DNA from: Sebastes aleutianus
Taxonomy: Eukaryota > Chordata > Actinopteri > Perciformes > Sebastidae
Length of the DNA stretch: 64,000 nt
Direction of reading: 5' to 3'
NCBI GenBank assembly: GCA_916700875.1
Contig: CAKAKS010000067.1
Coordinates: 25,346,591-25,410,590, forward strand
This document shows positions 1 to 10,048 of the stretch, one piece after another. The stretch's first letter is position 1, and each line of letters opens with the position of its first letter. The notes beneath the pieces are model-generated. The model had not been told where the DNA came from. It worked only from the letters and a program-made list of their open reading frames with translations, and searched no databases. The position numbers and the translations under genes are program-made.

Positions 1-230
1 CAGACACTTATTATAACAATCTGAGCCTGTCAGTGGCAAAAACAAGCACTTATAGTGGACGTAAAATGACGGTACCAGGTTGCCCCAAATGATTACATTA
101 CAGCTTGTTTAGCGGCTGCAGCGTCCTCCCTCAATACTGGACCAGTTTCAAAAAGTGTCGTCCCAATTAGTCACAAAAACATGGGAAAATGGGGTCCAGG
201 TTGAAAAATACCGAAGTTATCCTTTAACTT
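1..230. mobile_element. Truncated MITE-like repeat at window edge
   Basis: The sequence up to about 230 resembles the end of a short non-autonomous DNA element. It finishes in 'gttatcctttaac', the TTAA-containing end seen on other elements in this window (for example 46203-46206 and 55910-55913). The other end lies outside the window, so size and inverted repeats cannot be tested. The family assignment is by resemblance only. Confidence 0.4.
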
Positions 231-279
231 TAAAATGTAGGATACAAAATGTTCTTTCTAAATGCATGATGTTTACAAA

Positions 280-336
280 GTCGATGAGTAATAAATAATC
301 GTGATTATGATTTTTGCCATAATCGAGCAGCCCGAT
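280..336. repeat. Short fragment of a dispersed TIR-type element
   Basis: The stretch contains 'aatcgtgattatgatttt' followed by 'cataatcgagcagccc', which resembles the terminal part of a common fish short DNA element. No partner end is visible nearby, so it is a solitary fragment inside the presumed intron. Confidence 0.35.
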
Positions 337-477
337 TGTGCATCTCACATTCAAAGCCTCGAGTGTGGAAGTCTCTCTCGTACGGCAATGTAAATATCAT
401 TCAAGTTAATTTAGGAGGATTTTGCATTTCATCTCATGATTTCCTCAATCTGATATGAAGCTTCTTTATATTTGCAG

Positions 478-623
478 ACGGTGACAGAGATCTCAAGCTG
501 CCGAGCTCTGATTGGAACTTCATCCTCAGTAAAACATCACCAGAGGTTGAATCTGCCTCTGCCCCTTCCCATTTTGATGCTTCAGACACACCTCTAAATC
601 AAAAGACTGTTATTGAACTATAG
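478..623 (+). CDS. Candidate terminal coding exon of an unidentified gene
   Basis: A pyrimidine-containing stretch ends in 'tttatatttgcag' at 477, a good splice acceptor. The following DNA is open for 48 codons and ends at TAG 621-623. Two bases (478-479) complete a codon split by the intron. The readable product starts GDRDLKLPSSDWNFILSKTS and ends LNQKTVIEL. It is hydrophilic, rich in Ser, Asp and Pro, and has no membrane segment or cysteines, as expected of a cytoplasmic or disordered C-terminal tail. The final residues TVIEL end in a hydrophobic residue but are not a clear PDZ ligand. The upstream exons lie left of the window. I do not recognise the protein. A chance frame of this length is possible, but the acceptor and protein-like composition favour a real exon. 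Confidence 0.55.
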
Positions 624-3111
624 AAGAGTCGAGCACATTTTCACTGAACTAGCACAAAATACCAAACTTTAATATGGCTCCATTCATACTTAACATGGAC
701 AAAGGAATTTAGCCTGGGGTTAAAGAAGAAGACTTTGGTCTGAAAGAAATGTGATTGTTGCACTTATTATTGTAGACAGCCATCTACGACCTTTTCTAAG
801 TTGTTCAGACACAAAAATGACACTGTACTTCAGTTCAATTTCATTTGATCTGCCTGAAATGTGTCACCCTAACTTGTTCCCTATAGAGTCACAGATCCTG
901 GGTGTTACCAGACTGTGTCAGATCCACTTACTGGTATCCTCACTGTCACTATTACACTGCTCTTTTTGTTAATGTCATTTAAAAGCCAGTTTGAAAGTGA
1001 ATCTGAAGAGGCCAAAATGGGTTAAATAGCACAATATACACAGTGGCACTTCTTAAAATAAAAAAATGGTAAAGTATGGACCTTTTTGTCAGACAATGCC
1101 AAGAACTAGTACCTAATTTAGTGAACAGTGTCAGGATTTACCCAAAACACTGTATAGTGTATACAGATTTGACCTCTACCAGGTAAAAGCACAGCAAAAT
1201 ACAAAACTAATTGGACCATTTACAATTATAAAGAGGGGTGTGGATATGATTATGAAAACTATTTGCTGCTGAAAGACTGGAGTCGAGGAAAAATGTGCAG
1301 AAAAAATACTACTGCAAAACAAACATTTAGACTTCTCTGCAATAAATAAAAGCTCATATCCTCAAGAATTTGCATAATAATAATTTAGTATTGACGCAGT
1401 GCTGCTAGTCGTCAAATGTGAAACCAGCCCACTGTTGACCAGAATCTAAACAATTAATGGAAATAGAAGATTCACTTCTTTCAAAGAGCCACAAAACTGT
1501 TTAATATATATTAAAAGAGTATACGCAATATACTCTTTTTAAAAGAGACATTTATGTTTGTTTACAAAATATTGATATTTTAATATATTTTGAACACAAT
1601 GCTCAGAGCCAAGAGAAGACTGTTATGTCTGTTACTGGGCAAGCCATTTTATTAATTATTTAAATGCGTCTTTCCTTTAGTTAAACACTGATTACGACTA
1701 TGTGGCTTCAGAACAAAAAGCCCACACAGTCAGCGGGCGCTTCTTTCTACCACATATAGTCTTTCCTTATTCCTTCCCTCTGCAGACATAACTCCTGCGC
1801 CTCAGCTGAAAACTCCTGCCAGCTGGGTATTTTCTGCAGACTACGTTGGCAGCTAATAACAGCAACGCTGTGAAATTTACCCCAAGGCACAGATCCTGTC
1901 CCATAATCATCACTTAAAACCTCAACTGTGATATTTTGGTCAGCAGCTTTGGGGGGCAATAATTTAAAACCAGGAGGACGTGTCAGCTCTGTGTGAACTC
2001 GCTGCTGGGCACTACAATACATTTTTCTGACTGGGCATTGTCACAGTAGAGCCCTCGGCAATGAACATAGAAACCTTTTGGGCCTGTTAGATGCACTTAG
2101 TATGTGAGGACTCCACTAAAAGGAAGGGAAATAAAAGGCATTTCACATGCTTCTAAAATTCACTTTTCTGTGTCGAAAAACTTTCTGCTTTACAGGCATT
2201 TTATGGTCAACACATTATCCTTTGGTGCTATAGAAAAAACAAAACTCTTTGCCAACTGGTACCCAACTATTTAAATTACAATATAAATGGTTGTCCACAT
2301 GGAGACACTGGCTTTGCCCCTCCATATGTCCACAAAAAAACCCCAGTATGTGACAGGTCTGAGCACAATCTGTTTGGGAAGAAGCTTCGAATGGCAAAAC
2401 CTGATAAGGCTAAAATGTAACCAACAAGCCTGGTCAAATTAGGATGCTTTGAATTTGGAATATAGTTCTTAAGGATGTACAGGACTGATTTTGGATAACA
2501 AGCTAACTCCTGTGTGCAATAAGGCTGCTGTAGAACCTGTAACCTCCCAGTCTGTCCATCCATCAGTGCCATCCAGATGTGTAAAAAGACGTCATGATGT
2601 ATCCTAGTAATTGAATGCACAGAAAACACTGTTTTCAGTACGAGTGTTTGGTGACTCAGTTTTCCTCCCCAGAGTACGATGAAGTTGTCCTTAAACACTG
2701 TGTTGTGGTAAAGCTGATTGTTAACAAATTGCGTAAGGACAACTTCATATGAGGGCTGCCTCCACAGTCTGTTCATGTGTTGTTTGACTTTTTACCAAGC
2801 TGCTGTAGTTGTATTGAAGGACTGAAGTGAACCTTGTGGTGTTATGATCAACCCAAAGCAACATTATCCCGTTGTGGTGTTGAGACTCTGATGTTAGAAA
2901 AACCTCTGTTTAGTCTTTGTTTGCCAGATCAGTTTCTTTAGAAACGGTGTGCTATTTTTAGTCATTCATATTGTTTTTTGCTGTTTTTCCAACTTGCCAT
3001 TTTCCTCTTCATTTGTATGAAATGCCTTTTTCATTGTTTCTCCCTTCCTGGGTTGATGGAAATGTTCAAGAGTTCATGCTGCCGAATTTATAAATGTATT
3101 TTTTATTAAAG
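624..3111 (+). other. Presumed 3' untranslated region with candidate poly(A) signals
   Basis: This AT-rich stretch, without recognisable repeats, follows the candidate stop codon. Overlapping AATAAA hexamers occur at 1341-1350 and another at about 2130. An ATTAAA lies near 3105 in 'tttttattaaagaatt', just before low-complexity T-rich DNA, and would fit a distal poly(A) site giving a 2.5-kb 3' UTR. Minus-strand open frames of 91 and 166 codons lie at 1747-2022 and 2276-2776; neither resembles a known protein and both are probably chance. Transcript ends cannot be fixed from sequence alone. Confidence 0.35.
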
Positions 3112-3224
3112 AATTAATTATTTTTTACCTCTTTTCTTATGTTTATTAATATTTGTTTCTGTCACCCTAGTTATTTTTTATGTATTACATATAATACTGA
3201 CTTAACTTTTTTTTGATCAACTTT

Positions 3225-4252
3225 TTTCAAAATACTATACTATGACTTTGTTTTCGACATACTACAATTACTTTTTTTCCAACATGCTATACTATGATGG
3301 TTTTTTTTCGACATACTATACCGTGACTTTTGTGATTTTTTTTTCGACATGCTATACTATGACTTTTTTCCATAACATTTTTCAACAAACTATACTATGT
3401 TTTTTTTCGACATACTATGACTTTCTTTCATGACATTTTTTCGAAATACTATACTATGACTTTTTTTCATTAAGATTTTTTGTCATACTATACTATGACT
3501 TTAATAGAACTTGTCGACATACTATACTATGACTTTTTTTCATGAACTTTTTCGACAAACTTGACTTTTTTCATGAACTTTTTCGACATACTTTACTATG
3601 ACTTTTTTTCATAAAAGTTTTCAACATACTATATTATGACTTTTTTTCATGAAATTTTTCGACATACTATATTATGACTTTCATAAAACTTGTCGACATA
3701 CTAGACCATGACATTTTACTATGACTCTTTTTCATTAAAGTTTTCGACATACTATATTACTTTTTTTCATGAAATTTTTCGACATACTATACCATGACTT
3801 TTTTTATGAACTTTTACGACATACTTTACTATGACTTTTTTTATGAACTTTTACGACATACTATACTATGACTTTATTTCATGAAATTTTTCGACGTACT
3901 GTACTATGACTTTTTCTTCATGAAATTTTTCGACATACTGTACTATGACTATTTTTCATGAAATTTTTCGACATATTATTTTGTTTTTTTTCGACATAGT
4001 ATACTATGACTTTCTTTCGACATACTATACTATGTTTTTTTTGACATACTATACTATGACTTTCTTTCATGGAATTTTTCACAGTATAGCATGTTGAATA
4101 AAAATTCATCGTATAGCTTGTCGAAAAATGGCAAAAAAGGTCATAGTATAGCATGTCAAAAAAAATCATAATATAGTATGTTAAAAAAAAGTCATAGTAT
4201 AGTATGTCGAAAAACATTAAAAAGTAATAGCATAACATGTCGAAAAAAAAGT
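3225..4252. repeat. Orientation-switching AT-rich minisatellite array
   Basis: A degenerate unit of roughly 35-45 bp, built from 'cgacatactatactatgac' plus a T-rich spacer with 'ttcatgaaatttttc', repeats about two dozen times up to 4080. From 4082 to 4252 the reverse complement of the same unit is tandemly repeated ('catagtatagtatgtcga'). Forward and reverse blocks could pair as a long imperfect hairpin. Open frames over this region are products of the repeat. Confidence 0.9.
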
Positions 4253-4339
4253 CTGCCTCTGATTCTGGCTCACGACCGACAGCCTAACGTTGCCCAGGCT
4301 TGCTCCTCTCCACACACACACAGAAGACCTGGGTCTGAG

Positions 4340-4510
4340 GGAAGAGCAAACAACACCGGCAATAAACACCCGAGCCACCTGGGGTCACGGACGTTGACCG
4401 CAAACATTCTCCACGTGAGTGACTAACTGATGCCACTTTGGCACTTTCCGCACCAGGTTCCTTTAACTCCTACTTCCTCTACAGGTATGGATTGTGTCTC
4501 TCAGCAGCCT
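4340..4510. repeat. Dispersed repeat, copy 1 (partner at 6015-6325)
   Basis: The segment contains 'gagccacctggg', 'gcaaacattctccacgtgag' and 'cctctacaggta', in the same order as 6026-6310. The second copy carries about 150 bp of extra sequence between the last two blocks. The element type is unknown. 'ccacgtgagtgac' resembles a splice donor, but no coding frame supports an exon. Confidence 0.6.
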
Positions 4511-4765
4511 TAACTGAGAGGCACAGTGTTGCCTCAATAGATTTTAGTTGTTCTTCTCCTAAGAATTTTTGTTCATTATTTTAATGACTCTTACCATTTT
4601 AAGCCCGGTGATGAATAGACTACTCTAATATAAATGTACGTCTGCCTCGTCTGAAAAACAGACCGAACAGCCCATCATGAACAATCTCAAAACACAGCCT
4701 CCTGAAATCGCAGATAAAGACATAATCCATATGCAATCATAACTAGCATAAATATGGCTGTTTTT

Positions 4766-5520
4766 AATGTAAGGCCATTATCCAACAAATCATTTTCTAT
4801 AAACGACCTGCAAACAACAAGCTAGACTGTCTATTCCTCATGGAAACCTGGTTGGGTGTGGATGCATCAGCAACACTTAAAGAAGCCTGTCCCGCAAATG
4901 ATGTGTTCTCCCATTCCTGTAGAGAAGGTAGGAAAGGTAGAGAACAGCTGCAATACTTACTGAAACTCTAAAGGGTAGAGACATTTGGCTTTGGAACATG
5001 CAGTAACTTTTAACTGTCAGCCGACAATGTTGTCAGTAATAATCAGACCATCAAAACTATGTATCTCTATCTCTTTTTTTGGTTGAATTCTCAGAATTTG
5101 AAATGCATCCACACTAAATATGATACTTCAAATTCAATGGTGATTTTAACATACATAAACAGATAAAGAGAAGGAATTTTTAAATGTATTAGTGTGTGGA
5201 TTTTGAACAACATGTTCATGAGCCAACTCATAACTTAGGTCACACTTTGGACCTAGTAATTCCATATGGGCTGAACATAAATGTTTCTTCTGTTGTTGAC
5301 TTGGCTCTCTCAGACCACCATTGTGTATTTTCTTTTATGCTTGCACGTATTACCAACTTCTATAGAGCAAGTGGTAAAAAAACTCAGTTTTCTTACTCCT
5401 TAAAATGACCTCAAACTTCTTAGCACATATTGCCAGTTACCAGAATACATCTCCCTCCTCAATTGACAGTCTCCTCAATGCATTTAAAAATAAGTTGGCT
5501 ACAGTCCTTGATGCTGTTAT
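4766..5520 (+). pseudogene. L2-like non-LTR retrotransposon fragment, endonuclease region (broken)
   Basis: Translated pieces match the APE-type endonuclease of L2/CR1-like LINEs. They include NVRPLSNKSFSINDL, then after a one-base frame change DCLFLMETWL with the conserved ETWL motif, a GDFN motif near 5140, and HNLGHTLDLVI followed by LSDHH, the conserved SDH end of the domain, at 5230-5325. Linker-like sequence continues to about 5515. The copy has frameshifts and internal deletions and no reverse transcriptase. It stops abruptly where a minisatellite begins at 5521. Such an enzyme would nick target DNA during retrotransposition; this copy is a dead relic. Confidence 0.8.
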
Positions 5521-5720
5521 GCCGACATACTATACTATGACTTTTTCATGACATGTTTTAATGTGATATTTTATCACCTTTTTATGATATACTACATTAT
5601 GACTGACATTTTTATGACATACCCTTTTATGATTAGTTATGCCTTTTCATGGCATACTATATTATTACTTATTTATGCCTTTTATTACATACTATATGCT
5701 TTTTTTAATGACACTACATT
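5521..5720. repeat. Second block of the 'catactatactatgac' minisatellite
   Basis: Degenerate copies of the unit seen at 3225-4252 occur here ('gacatactatactatgact', then 'atgatatactacattatg' and others), abutting the end of the LINE fragment. Unit divergence is higher than in the main array. Confidence 0.75.
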
Positions 5721-6014
5721 TTGGTGGGTTTTAACTATCTATTTTAACCAGATAAAGGACGTGGATTTAATTTGTTTTTAAGAACAGTTTTCAGCAGTGA
5801 CTACAGTCTAAAGTTCTTATGGACTTGTCAATGGTGTTATGTGTAACTTGTAAACATGACCACACACTGCTACAACAGAACTTTCAACGTTTTAAAAAAA
5901 AAAGGATGAAACTTACCTTGGGATTTTCTCCCGTTGCAATGTCCATGCGATGTATATTTCCATTGACTATTTTTAATGTCTTTTGGGAACGTGCCTCGTA
6001 TTTTAGAGAAGGAA

Positions 6015-6325
6015 CAACCACACCTGAGCCACCTGGGTTCACCTGGACGTTGACTGCAAACATTCTCCACGTGAGTAACTAAGTGATGATTGGAAACACC
6101 TGTGTCACTTTGGACAGGTTCCGTCTGCACACAGGAGGGTGAAAAGAGGAGATGTCAACGCGTCATCAACGCATGGTGCGTGGTCTGCACTCGCACACCA
6201 CATTTTACGCACAAACCGCAGCTCCAGTTACACTGCGCATGTGTCAAACCCTGCACCCCATGACCCGCGTCCTTACCTCCTTCAACAGGCATTGCCGACT
6301 CCCTCTACAGGTAGTGATTGTGTCT
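6015..6325. repeat. Dispersed repeat, copy 2 (partner at 4340-4510)
   Basis: It shares 'gagccacctggg', 'gcaaacattctccacgtgag' and the 'ccctctacaggta' end with the copy at 4340. The middle (6130-6285, including 'ctgcgcatgtgtca') also resembles 58040-58230. It is probably a fuller copy of one unclassified element. Confidence 0.6.
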
Positions 6326-6851
6326 GCGGTGGAAAAGTCAAAAAAATTACCTCCCATTGTCTTTTCCTAACCCCTTTTCATCAGGAGGTCAAGAAAAGAT
6401 GTGAAGGAGAATTCATAAAGATTTAGGAAAAGACAACCGTGGTGTTGAGAGACTGCACTTCACTAGGCTCCGTAATTATGATGCGACGGCGGCGGATGTT
6501 AGTGACGCAGGTCGGCCTCGGTGAAACTACAATGTCCTGAAGATGGACTACAAAAGACGCTACTTCTCCCCCCCGTGCCTAAATAGGTCTTTCTGTGACG
6601 AGCTGCTTCACCTGCAGTTTGTGAAAGAGATACAGCAGGTTCTTCTGCTGCTGTAAAACACTCTATCAACATATAATAAAGGATTATCTGACATAACTTG
6701 GACAACCCGTGAAAAATATCACTTCATTACCAATGAAAATAATATGCAAGATAAGCATATTGGTAATGGTTTTTATGAACGGCAGAATGCTGCGTTGCTT
6801 TAGAACTTGCAGCCTCAAGGAATTGTGGGGTGGCATTATCAAAATATATAA
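6326..6851. other. No recognised gene
   Basis: Mostly unique-looking sequence. Short open frames on both strands (68-91 codons) have no protein-like features. Confidence 0.4.
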
Positions 6852-7085
6852 AATTAAGTGTAAGTTTGGAGCGTTATTTAGCCTCCTTCGCAACAAGTTA
6901 GTATGACATGTAGTAGGACATGGTTGAACCAATGGATTCCTTATGTTTTCTAGTTTCATATGATGTCAGTATCTTCACTCTAGCTTTAAAACTGAGCTAC
7001 AACCTCCGAAAGATCGATTGGGTTTATGCGTTTGAGAAATTAGTGGCGTTAAGTGGTGTTATTATCGCGTTAACTTTGACAGCCT
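6852..7085 (+). mobile_element. 3' portion of a TIR element ending 'ttaactttgacagcc'
   Basis: Sequence from 'ggagcgttatttagcctcc' to 'tatcgcgttaactttgacag' matches the right half of an abundant fish non-autonomous element. Its opposite terminus, 'agggctgtcaaagtt', appears at 38241 as the reverse complement of this end. The left half is missing here, and the right end abuts minisatellite-like sequence (7086-7150). Superfamily uncertain. Confidence 0.6.
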
Positions 7086-7150
7086 TATCTTTTTTTATGA
7101 CTTCACTATGACTTTTTTATGACATACATTATGTCATTATATCATTATAT
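7086..7150. repeat. Short minisatellite remnant
   Basis: 'atgacttcactatgactttt' and 'atgacatacattatg' are the minisatellite unit of 3225-4252, directly joined to the end of the preceding TIR element. Confidence 0.6.
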
Positions 7151-7410
7151 CAACCCGCTGGTGATGCTAAAGGAAAAGTCATCACTCAAGTCAGTGAGAT
7201 TCATTGTATGGGAAGCATGAAACAATCTGTACCAAATTTTGTGTCAATCCATCGAGTAGATGTCAAGATATTTCACTACGTAAGTGAAAAATTTGACCCT
7301 CTGGTGGAGCTTAACAAAAAGTCAAAAGGACACCAAAGTCAGTAGCAGCAACTTATCTGATATTTGTCGAGATATTTCACTCTAGACCAGAGAGGTGAAC
7401 TAACCAAACA
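7151..7410. repeat. Dispersed fish repeat with duplicated core
   Basis: The block contains 'ctggtgatgctaaaggaaaa', 'gtaccaaattttgtgtcaat' and two versions of 'gatatttcact' (about 7267 and 7370). This matches my memory of a very common fish interspersed repeat of uncertain class. No coding capacity. Confidence 0.55.
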
Positions 7411-7440
7411 ACGGTGCCATTCCTGGAGCCTTTCCAATAG

Positions 7441-9013
7441 GGTGACTCAAAATGACATTTGTTGATTTCAGCCTCTTAAACCAGGATTTGCTGTTTTTCT
7501 ATGTTGATGTTTATCATTGTAAATTTAACATTTTAGGAATTTGAAATTGAAGACTTATTTTTCACTATTTTTAGACATTTTGTATACTAAACTATTAATA
7601 ATTTAAATAAAAATAATAATCGTCTGATAAAACGGTCATGAAAATCATTGTTAACCATAAATGTGCACATATAACCAGCTGTGCAGTGGATTGTGTTACA
7701 CATCAGTAACTTTATAAGTAATTAGATGTCCTCTCCTTCCAGCAGCCGTCATGGCCTTTGTGTGCGTATGATGTGACAGATCGATCTAAATCAATTAGGC
7801 CATTTGTGTTTGTGATCATCGACGTTGCGACAAAGTCCAGCCTTGATCCCCCTGAGAAATTAGAATTCAGACCTTGCATGTGTCGACCGTATTGATCCTC
7901 GCAGCACAAATATTAATTGACCACCATATTGTATATTCATGTCAACACAACACCGAGCGCTTTATGGTTCACAGTTCATAAATTGTTTCTGACATGTTAG
8001 GACCTAAATGTGCACATCACAGACTAATCTGTTTATTGATGATACGACTGGAATCCTAATGATGAAAAATGTCTTCGCGTCGATAAAACATAAAACTTTA
8101 TTGCATAATAAAATAGGAAAAAAAAAGAAAGAAAAGATGGCAAAGAACTGATGAACCTTCAGTCACACACTATCACTATCTATTTCTCCGATCTGCCATC
8201 ACTCACCATCTTTCTTTTCTTTACACACACACATCCTGCTTTACTGTTGGACCCGAGGAACCTCTGCGTACTAATGAGAGACCCAGTAGGCCCTCCATTC
8301 ATCTTAGTGGTGTGTTTGTGTGTACAGTATCATTACTCAGTCCCTGGGCAAATTATTAATGTCTGTTGTTCCAGTTGTTTTGGGCATTAGAGCAGAGGGC
8401 TCACCGGAATCCCCAGAGAACTTATTGTGGTTTTCACCAAACAGAAGAGGGCAAATGCAGAGAGGAGAGAGATAAAGCAAAAGGCAAGAAGAGAGCTGCC
8501 AAGGAAGTGCAGAGGAGCAGATAAGAGTGTACCTAGTGCAGTCTGGAAAAGAAATCACCCGGCATATATATTTATATATGCGTGTTTGTGTCTACAGTTG
8601 GCTTTATAGAATATGATTTCTCTCTTTCTCCCTCTCTTTTTTCTTTCTTTTTTTCTTCTTTAAGGAAAGTATATTTTTCCCCCAAGACTGTCTTTTTTCC
8701 TTGCTCGCCATCTCCTTTGTTGTTCCGAGTTGAAACTTTAACTCGGAGCTGAGCCTACAGCACAGGCACAAACCTTCAGTGTGCGATGGAGGGGGGAAAG
8801 AGAAGGATGACAGGGTGACGCTTTTGAAAAGTCGGACAGGAGAAAGAGAAGAAAAATATCACAAAAGGGAGGGATGGATTGATGATCGCTACATGGAGAT
8901 CCATGTCTTTTCCCCCCTTAATCTCTCCTTCTCTACCTCTATCTCACTCTCTCTCTGCCTCTATCAGTATGATTAATCACTTTAATAAAATAACATGTAA
9001 TATGTGATACAAT
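7441..9013. other. Non-coding stretch, no gene recognised
   Basis: A balanced-composition block at about 7620-7960 is free of recognised repeats and could be a conserved non-coding element (inference). Pyrimidine-rich tracts lie at about 8615-8700 and 8905-8970. Open frames here are short and not protein-like. Confidence 0.4.
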
Positions 9014-9640
9014 TAGGGCTGTCAATCAATCATTTAATTGGGATTAATCACATGATTGTCTATGATTAATCAGAATTTTTTATCTGTTCAAAATGTACAT
9101 TAAATGGAGATTTGTCAAGTATTTAATACTCTTATCAACATGGGAGTGGACAAATATGCTTGCTTTATGCAAATGTATGTTTATATTTATTATTGGAAAT
9201 CAATTAACAACACAAAACAATGACAAATATTGTCCAGAAACCCTCACAGGTACTGCATTTAGCATAACAATTATGCTCAAATCATCAATCAATTTGGACA
9301 ATGTCATACTAGTATCTCATCATCATTAAAGTACTCTACTGAAAGCCGATACATGATAATAGCAAATTATGGAGCGTTTAAAGTTACATTCATTTTTTTT
9401 TTTTACATTTTACAGCTCAACAGTACACTACGAGATGTTTCTGAAAACATTTGAGGCGAAAAATAGGCATTACAGTAACAGAATATTCATTCATATTTGA
9501 TCAGCGCGATCAGTTCGGAGTTCGCGAGTGATTGACAGCTGCCTCTGTTGAATGAACAGCCAATAGAAACGCTCTCTCTCTGACCTGTGATTGGCCAAAT
9601 GTCTTAATGGTAGTGGTGGTGTATTGCCATTTTGGGGACA
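9014..9640. mobile_element. Dispersed TIR-type element, copy with 'agggctgtcaa' start
   Basis: It begins 'agggctgtcaatcaatc'. The part 9070-9290 is nearly identical to 22030-22245 (shared 'atgggagtggacaaatat' and 'aaccctcacaggtactgc'). The part 9404-9535 matches 62437-62545 ('agatgtttctgaaaacattt'). It is a composite or nested pair of non-autonomous elements without coding capacity. Confidence 0.7.
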
Positions 9641-10048
9641 TCAAAAAGCCATTTCTGGCTGCTCAAGGCCTGATTTAAAAAATAAAGAAAAACAATTTCC
9701 CCAACTGCAAATCCTAGGTCATAATTAGTTATGTATCAATAGTAAGTAAAAGACACAAAAAACAGTAGTAATAGCATTGTCATTTGTGTAAGGACAAGAA
9801 AAAAAAAGCTGCACACCACTTAAAGTGTGCCATATTCAAGAAAATCAAGGAAATGGAGATGGGAGGAGGTGCGGTAGAGCCTAGTAGCACCAAGAAGGCA
9901 GTGAAGGATTGGAGAGATGACTGGGGAATTGAAGAGGAGTGGAATGTGATGAAGGACTTAGGAGGTTACAGTATGGAGACAACAGGCAGTAGTAGAGGAG
10001 GTCAATAGCGGATAAACTGGAGTCAACTGGACCTGCAGTAATCTGAGG
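9641..10048. other. No recognised gene
   Basis: A lysine-rich 74-codon frame at 9784-10008 looks like translated A/G-rich DNA. Nothing else is recognised. Confidence 0.35.

Noticed and set aside
1747..2022. 91-codon minus-strand frame with protein-like composition
   Set aside because: Not recognisable as any family, with no clear splice sites around it. Left unannotated.
2276..2776. 166-codon minus-strand open frame
   Set aside because: No domain, no splice or promoter context, and it lies in the presumed 3' UTR of the plus-strand gene. A chance frame is more likely.
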